From positions 212,841 to 227,833 of the forward strand of contig JAMYWO010000008.1 of the NCBI GenBank assembly GCA_024220525.1: a stretch of 14,993 bases of DNA, in the 5' to 3' direction. The notes beneath the pieces were generated by a model that made no database searches, was not told the DNA's origin, and saw nothing but the letters and a program-made list of their open reading frames with translations. Source of the stretch: Cochliopodium minus. Taxonomy: Eukaryota; Discosea; Himatismenida; Cochliopodiidae. The position numbers and the translations under genes are program-made. Shown one piece after another: positions 9,910-14,993 of this stretch. Positions within the stretch are counted from its first letter, which is position 1, and each line of letters opens with the position of its first letter.

Positions 9910-11882
9910 ATGGGAAATAAAGAATCCAAGCAAAAGAAGAAAAGTAAATCAAAAGATAATAAAAATGTGGGAGGAATTTTATCAACAACGGAATTAATTC
10001 CAGATCATTTCAAAGAGATTTTGAATCATTCATTGATTTCCCCATTTCCAACCAAATCTTACTCTAATTATTTTCTCAACAAAGGCAAATAATAAATCTT
10101 CAAATAAAATTATCAAAATATACAATCAAGAAATGTAGAAAATAAAAATCAATATAAAATACTAATTTTAAAATAAAATCATTTTGAATTTTTTTATTTA
10201 ATTGAAATTGTAGATACTGGGGAATTTTATGCATTTGGTGATAGTAAATTATTTTTTTTTTTCAAAAAACAATTAATTAATTTTAAAAAACATTTTTTAA
10301 AATAGACAGTTACGGACAACTAGGATTGGGTCATGTTGCTAGTTGTTACGAAGTCACAAAAATGGAAGAAATAAACAAAGATTTATTATATTTTTCAAGT
10401 GGTTTTGTCCAGTACACTTTTATTGACGAGAAAGGGAACTGGTTCGCATGCGGGTACAATCATACAAGCAATACTTATTTTAATGAAGATTTCAAAAAAG
10501 TTCAATTGATGAAAGGAATTAAATTCAAGGTTAAAAAATTCTTTTAAAAAGAATTTATGATAATTAAAATATTTAATAATTTAAGAATATAATAATTTAA
10601 TGATTAATAATAATTTAAAAAAAATTTAACACCAATTTTAAAGATTTAAATAAAATATAAATTAATTCAAGTAAAATTTAAAAATACAGATGTGTAATTG
10701 TGGAAACGATTTTAATGTTGCTTTAAGTGAAGAGGGAGAATTGTACGGGATTGGGAACAAGTTAGTTTTTAATTTGCTTTTTTGATTTTTAATATTTTAA
10801 TTTTTTAAAATTAAAAAAGCACTAAATTCCAATTTACTTCTGAATTTAATTCAGAAGGAGTATGTAAAATTCCAACAAAATGTGGTAAAAGAGTTTTTTA
10901 TTATTAAAATATTTTATTTCTGTGAATAAAATTAATTTATTATTTTAAATATGAAATTTTAAAAAGGAAAAATAATAAATTTTTGGTGCGGATATTCACA
11001 AATCTTAGTTAAAAACGAAAGTGGAGATTATTATTTCTGTGGAAATTCTTTTTTTCCCAACCAAAATAAAGTTAAAAAATTCACCAAAATAAATTACCCA
11101 CTAGTCAAAGAAAACATAGTGGATATCTCAATAGGACCTTCTGCTTTATGGTTGACCCAAGAAGGAGATGTTTATCTTTCTGACGTGTTAATAATCAAAA
11201 AGTTGACATTACCCAAATGTGTTTCTATTTCTACTGGAATGTATGGAATGGATCTCATTTTGGTTATTATTTTTTTTTTACTTGAATATTTTTTTTTGAA
11301 TTTTTGTTCATGAATAAAATTTTTTAAAAAAAAGGATGAATGTGGAAATTTACACAGTAAAGAAGGTGTATCTTTTAAATTTGTAGAACCAATAATTGAG
11401 ATGAGTAATTGTACTCAACATGCTCTTTTGGTCACAAAGTCCCACCAACTTTACCTGGTTGCTAATGATAGATTATCTTATAAGTAAAATTATAAAATTT
11501 TGTTGGATTAATTTTTTAAAAAAATTTTTATTCTTAATTTTAGACTATTTGGTAAGAAAAAAACTGTTAAAAATAAAAATAAAAATTTTTTTAATTTATT
11601 TTTTGCGATAAAAAAGGAAAATACACTCACAAAATGTATTTTGAAGACGATTTATTTAGAAACATAGCAAAAATAGATTTACCTTTTCCTGTCACTCTTC
11701 CTAAACGATTTATGAGTGAATGGTCTCTTTCCAATCACAAGTTTTTCCCTTATTCTTTTCAAAGATTGGTTTTTACCATTTTGGCTTGTATTAAATATAC
11801 AGAATATAATAACATAAAAGTTCCCAAAGTTTTGTTGATCAATCTCGTTTTTGTTTTTCTTGCTTCAATTTCATTTAATTAA
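9910..11882 (+). CDS. RCC1-like seven-motif propeller protein with myristoylation-type N-terminus, copy 1
   Basis: Nine exons: 9910-10084, 10214-10243, 10306-10529, 10690-10760, 10820-10884, 10967-11262, 11335-11483, 11544-11551 and 11617-11882; 427 residues. The start MGNKESKQKKKSK has Gly2, Ser6 and a lysine cluster, the N-myristoylation plus polybasic pattern for membrane attachment. Seven RCC1 strand motifs follow: DTGEFYAFGDN (59-69, then SYGQLGLGH), EKGNWFACGYN (110-120), EEGELYGIGNN, ESGDYYFCGNS, QEGDVYLS, ECGNLHSKEG and HQLYLVAND. Seven such motifs suit an RCC1-type seven-bladed propeller. Classical RCC1 is a Ran exchange factor, but these blades are degenerate and no Ran-contact residues can be claimed. 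Residues 360-427 form a separate tail with WSLSNHKFFP and VPKVLLINLVFVFL. The preceding GTG at 9907 is ignored because paralogue copy 3 begins at the equivalent ATG. The function is unknown. Confidence 0.85.
10085..10213 (+). other. GC-AG intron in RCC1 copy 1
   Basis: The exon 1 boundary reads AAAG|GCAAAT. The paralogues have AAAG|GTAAAT (copy 2, 12144) and AAAA|GTAAAT (copy 3, 14556) at the same codon. No GT lies before the next in-frame stop (TAA at 10090), so use of the GC donor is required to reach exon 2. The acceptor is TTGTAG ending at 10213. Confidence 0.75.
11544..11551 (+). other. 8-nt microexon, RCC1 copy 1
   Basis: The microexon ACTATTTG is bounded by TTTTAG before it and GTAAGA after it. 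The preceding exon ends with two bases of a codon (AA) and the following exon begins with two bases that finish a codon (GA). The 8 nt therefore supply A, CTA, TTT and G, giving K-L-F-G and restoring frame. Skipping it would shift frame. Copy 2 has an equivalent at 13955-13962. Confidence 0.75.
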
Positions 11883-11889
11883 ATATAAA

Positions 11890-11901
11890 AAAAATTGAAA
11901 T
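11890..11901 (+). promoter_or_regulatory. Shared upstream word AAAAATTGAAAT, RCC1 copy 2
   Basis: Same 12-mer as before copies 1 and 3, here 40 bp before the ATT that occupies the start-codon position. It sits in the 59-bp spacer just after the stop of copy 1. Confidence 0.3.
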
Positions 11902-11941
11902 TTTGCTTTCATAAAATTATAAGATCTTTATTTTTTTTGAG

Positions 11942-14281
11942 ATTGGAAATATAGACTCAAAACAAAATATTGAACAAATTAATAATACAACTCCCATGAT
12001 CAAATCAAATAAAAATATTTTGGTGAATAGAAATGAAAAGAAGGATTACGTTTATACCAAGGACCATTTCAAAGAGATTTTGAATCAATCTATCATAAAC
12101 ACATTTTCATCCAAATCCTTTAGCAATTATTTCCTAAATAAAGGTAAATATTATTTACTGAGAATATTCAAATTCATATAAACTTGATCTAATAAATAAA
12201 TTGTAGATACAGGAGAATATTATTCATTTGGACACAGTAAAACCTTTTTTTTAAAAATTAATTATAAATGGGAACTTTTCAGATAATAAAATTATAAATC
12301 AAAAAAAAAAGAAAGAATCAAACCATAAAAAAAAGAATTAAATATCCAGTAATTTTAAAAAATAAAATAAAAAGTAAATTAGACAAGATTGAAAATTTTT
12401 TGTAAGAATTTAATTTGCTCAATATAATTTGGATCAATTTTTATATTTCAACATATGGTAGTATATAAATTGATCATTGATTGAATATAATCATATTATC
12501 ATTTGTATATGTTGATTGATATTGATCCATTCTTTGATATATTTACTAACAAATTTTCAAATTGTATATTAAAAAAATATTAAAAAAATAGATAATTGTG
12601 GGCAGTTGGGATTGGGAAATAATCTTGATTGTGGTACAATTACTAAGATGCAGGAAATAGACACAGAGGCTTTGAGTTTTTCGAGTGGATACGTCCAATA
12701 TACATATATTGACAGGGATGGAAACTGGTTTGCATGTGGAAATAATCATTCGGAAGCGAAAATGTTTGGAAATCAACCTAAAAAACATCAACTGATGAAA
12801 GGAACAATATTTAAAGTAAACAAAATTTTTTTAAAAAATTAAATTTATTCATAAAAAAACCCTATTTGTTATTTTTTATTTATTTATTATATTTACATTT
12901 TTTAAGAAATTTTTATTTTACTTTTTATTTATTTGATGTGCGGGTTTTTAATAGATGTGTTTTTGTGGAGGTAATTTTAATGTTGCTCTGAGTGAAGAGG
13001 GAGAATTGTACGGGATAGGGGTAAAGTAATCATTTTTTTTTAAAAAAAAAAAGAACTATTTTTCTTTATAAACATTTTTTTCTAGTGGAAGTTATCAATT
13101 TACGTCAGATTTTGATTTAAAAGATTCCAAAATTCCAACTAATTGTGGTATTTTATTATTTTATATTTTTTTAATTTTTTTTAAAAATTTAATTTTTTTT
13201 TTTTAGGGAAAATTGTGAATGTTTGGTGTGGAGAATCACAAATTATCGTTAAAAATGAAAATGAAGATTATTATTATTGTGGGCAAATTGTTTTGTTTAA
13301 CCCACTTTGCATGAAACAATTTACGAAAATTGTGCACCCAGTGGTTAAAGAAAACATAGCAAATATTTCTATTGCTTCTTCTATTTTTTGGTTAACTTTT
13401 GATGGAAGAGTTTTCGTTTCTAATAATAAGACTTTCAAACAATTATCTTTACCAAGATGTGTTTCAATTTCTTCTAGTCATTATTTTTTATTTATTTATT
13501 AATTTTATGTTATTTTTTTTATTTCACTTTTAAATGTGAAAGTATTTTAAAATATTTACATTCTTTTTAAAAATTTTTATATTTTTTTAAAATTTTATTC
13601 ATTTTACTATTTTTTGATTTTTTGATATTTTTGATATTTGATTTTTTTGTTTTTTTTTAAAAATTATTTAATTTTAAAAAAAAGGTGGATTGGCTCTTAT
13701 TTTAGTAATATTTTTTCAATTTTATATGTCATTTAATTTATTAAATCAGGATGAATGCGGTAATTTGTATAACTCAGAAGGAGAATTAATAGGATTCAAA
13801 GAACCTATAATTGAGATTAATTGTTGTTACCAACATGCAATGTTGGTGACCAAATCTCGTAGTCTTTGTTTGGTCTCTCTGTCATCCTTGTTTTTCAAGT
13901 AAATAATTAAAAATTATTTTTTGGTTTTGTTTCATTTATTTCTATTTAAATCAGTCAATTTGGTAAATAATGTTTTGTTTTAATTTTTTTATTTTTTATT
14001 CATTTTTTTTTCCAAAAGGAAACTATGAGATTAAAACATACAGAAATGATTATCTCAAAAACTATGCGGAAATAAACTGTCCATTTCCTGTTGCTCTCCC
14101 AAAAACTTATATGAATTCTTGGTCTCCTTCCAATCACAAATTTTTTCCTTTTACTTTCCGAAACTTGGTTTTTGCTGTTTTGGTTTGCAATAAAATTACA
14201 AAAGAAAAGTATATGAAACTTCCAAAAGTTTTGTTTATCAATCTAATTTTTGTTTTTCTTTCTTCAAATATTTTAAATTAA
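11942..14281 (+). CDS. RCC1-like protein, copy 2, with ATT in place of the ancestral start ATG
   Basis: Exons: 11942 (or 11996)-12143, 12207-12236, 12592-12815, 12955-13025, 13086-13147, 13207-13476, 13685-13704, 13750-13898, 13955-13962 and 14019-14281. All phases match. The frame upstream still reads ATT-GGA-AAT-ATA-GAC-TCA, aligned with ATG-GGA-AAT of copies 1 and 3. The homologous start is therefore lost by a single G-to-T change, and the first ATG is 18 codons later (11996, a 414-residue protein). That start removes Gly2 and any myristoylation. Seven RCC1 motifs remain: DTGEYYSFGHN (then NCGQLGLG), RDGNWFACGNN, EEGELYGIGVN, ENEDYYYCGQI, FDGRVFVSNN, ECGNLYNSEG and a weak last one. The tail WSPSNHKFFP ... 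LPKVLFINLIFVFL is intact. No frame-breaking lesion is seen downstream, so the gene is probably expressed from 11996 or from a non-AUG codon. Confidence 0.8.
12237..12591 (+). other. Expanded intron 2 of RCC1 copy 2 (355 nt)
   Basis: The matching introns are 62 nt in copy 1 and 48 nt in copy 3. The extra sequence includes an A-rich stretch (12295-12375) and a less A-biased block that holds the inverted repeat at 12431-12528. No gene is visible on either strand. Confidence 0.7.
12431..12528. repeat. Imperfect inverted repeat inside intron 2 of copy 2
   Basis: GGATCAAT at 12431-12438 pairs with ATTGATCC at 12521-12528, and CAACATAT at 12449-12456 pairs with ATATGTTG at 12507-12514. The spacers in the arms differ in length (10 versus 6 nt). 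It could fold as a hairpin of about 98 nt or be a degraded short inverted-repeat element. No target-site duplication is evident. Confidence 0.45.
13685..13704 (+). other. 20-nt microexon of RCC1 copy 2
   Basis: The exon lies between AAAG (ending 13684) and GTAATA (13705). It supplies GT then GGA TTG GCT CTT ATT TTA, so CVSISSS joins to GLALIL and then to DECGNLY. In copy 1 the same residues (CVSISTGMYGMDLIL) come from one uninterrupted exon, so copy 2 has an extra 208-nt intron (13477-13684). Its donor, GTCATT, is weak. Confidence 0.6.
13705..13749 (+). other. 45-nt in-frame mini-intron of RCC1 copy 2
   Basis: GTAATA donor and AATCAG acceptor; 45 nt, a multiple of three without stop. Copy 1 has a stop-containing 72-nt intron at the same place (11263-11334). 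Homology therefore says intron, though retention would add 15 residues and keep the frame. Confidence 0.6.
13955..13962 (+). other. 8-nt microexon, RCC1 copy 2
   Basis: TCAATTTG between AAATCAG and GTAAAT gives N-Q-F-G after joining with AA upstream and GA downstream. Position, size and phase are identical to the copy 1 microexon at 11544-11551, although the flanking introns are unrelated in sequence. Confidence 0.75.
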
Positions 14282-14313
14282 AAATTAAAAATAAAATAAA
14301 AAATAAATAAATA

Positions 14314-14325
14314 AAAAATTGAAAT
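14314..14325 (+). promoter_or_regulatory. Shared upstream word AAAAATTGAAAT, RCC1 copy 3
   Basis: Third occurrence of the 12-mer, here 19 bp before the ATG of copy 3, in the 63-bp spacer after copy 2. Confidence 0.3.
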
Positions 14326-14344
14326 TTTTATATTTGAAGAGAAG

Positions 14345-14993
14345 ATGGGAAATAAAAATTCAAAAAAAAAAGATTTCAATCCAAATACTCATCAAATTAT
14401 TTCAGATATCATTATATGCCACAATAATAGTATGGTGGAAAGTAATGATGTGAAGGATTATAAATATACTGAGGAGCATTTCAAAGAGATTTTGAATGAA
14501 TCAATCATTTCAGCATTTTCATCCAAATCCTTCAGCAATTATTTTATAAACAAAAGTAAATATAAATGATTTTTTCACATCAAATAATCAAATTTTCATT
14601 CTCCAAAATTTAGATACAGGAGAATATTATGTATTTGGACACAGTAGGAATTTAATTTTATCATCATAAAATTAAATAAATTTTTAAAAAGATGATCATG
14701 GTCAATTGGGTTTGGGTCATGGAAATGATTGTGCTACCATTACAAAAATGCAGTTTATTTGCAAAAAATACAAAAGTTTTTCGAGTGCTTACACACATTA
14801 CTCATTCATTGACGAATATGGAAATTGGTTTGTTTGTGGATTTGATAACTTGTCTGGTGAATTATTTTGTAAAAATTTCAAAAAATTACAGTTGATTGAA
14901 GGAATAAAGTTCAAAGTAAAATAAATAAAATAAATAAAATAAATAAAATAAATAAAATAAATAAAATAAATAAAATAAATAAAATAAATAAAA
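14345..14993 (+). CDS. RCC1-like protein, copy 3, 5' part (runs off the window)
   Basis: Exons 14345-14555, 14614-14643 and 14692-14915 are visible, and an intron begins at 14916. The start MGNKNSKKK again has Gly2, Ser6 and lysines, the myristoylation plus polybasic pattern. The N-terminal block HFKEILNESIISAF and FSSKSFSNYF matches copies 1 and 2. The 30-nt exon gives TGEYYVFGHN, and the 224-nt exon gives DHGQLGLGHGNDC and the second motif EYGNWFVCGFD. The remaining blades and the tail must lie downstream. It is closest to copy 2. Confidence 0.85.
14916..14993. repeat. 9-bp tandem repeat (TAAATAAAA)n in intron 3 of copy 3
   Basis: From the donor GTAAAATAA onwards the sequence repeats a 9-bp unit made of TAAA and TAAAA without interruption to the end of the window, at least eight units. 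The true length is unknown because the window stops inside it. Confidence 0.9.

Larger units (their letters stand above)
9910..14993 (+). repeat. Head-to-tail array of three paralogous RCC1-like genes
   Basis: Copies start at 9910, 11942 (or 11996) and 14345, with spacers of only 59 and 63 bp. Exon lengths for copies 1/2/3 are: exon 2 30/30/30; exon 3 224/224/224; exon 4 71/71; exon 5 65/62; exon 6 296 versus 270+20 split by an intron; next 149/149; microexon 8/8; last 266/263. Introns have no obvious similarity and differ in length, so the duplications are not very recent. Copies 2 and 3 are closer to each other at the N-terminus (KDY.YT..HFKEILN.SII and FSSKSFSNYF) than to copy 1. Confidence 0.9.

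Noticed and set aside
11942-14281. Copy 2 as a pseudogene
   Set aside because: Apart from the ATT, all exon phases, microexons and motifs are intact and the sequence is diverged without stops, so it is described as a gene with an altered start.

Overview
The window is nuclear DNA from an AT-rich, intron-rich microbial eukaryote. Coding exons are moderately AT-rich and carry clearly eukaryotic proteins (TELO2, mitochondrial ribosomal protein mS34, BAP31, an SLC35 transporter, cytochrome b561). Introns and intergenic DNA are close to pure A/T. TAA ends all seven genes whose 3' end is clear, and TGA occurs only at one doubtful end. Intronic simple repeats, degenerate RCC1-type proteins and a C-terminal 'W-S-x-S-N-H-K-F-F-P' tail make me think of an Anaeramoeba-like or other free-living amoeboid protist. 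That placement is an inference from memory, not a demonstrated identity. All gene models were spliced by hand using GT/AG sites, reading-frame phase and paralogue comparison.

Layout. 1-1421: 3' part of a plus-strand cytochrome b561-domain gene (three exons; the 5' end lies outside). 1487-3140: minus-strand five-exon SLC35-type transporter, tail-to-tail with the first gene. 3416-3971: plus-strand two-exon BAP31-like ER protein with a KxKxx retrieval signal. 4291-4948: minus-strand two-exon mS34. 5138-8070: minus-strand four-exon TELO2 (890 aa). 8209-9552: plus-strand HEAT-repeat gene resembling a condensin D-type subunit, divergent from TELO2 across only 138 bp, with an unresolved 3' end. 9910-14993: a head-to-tail array of three paralogous RCC1-like genes separated by about 60 bp; the third runs off the window.

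The left two thirds look like ordinary compact housekeeping DNA. TELO2 (assembly of PIKK kinases) and the condensin-like gene are both genome-maintenance genes and share an intergenic region. The most unusual part is the RCC1 array. Copies 1 and 3 begin with an N-myristoylation-type sequence (MGNK.S + lysines). Copies 1 and 2 show seven RCC1 strand motifs, as for a seven-bladed propeller, and end in an unidentified conserved tail. The copies share exon sizes exactly, including a 30-nt exon and an 8-nt microexon. They differ informatively: copy 1 uses a GC donor where copies 2 and 3 use GT, and copy 2 has ATT where copies 1 and 3 have the start ATG and has gained an intron that leaves a 20-nt microexon.
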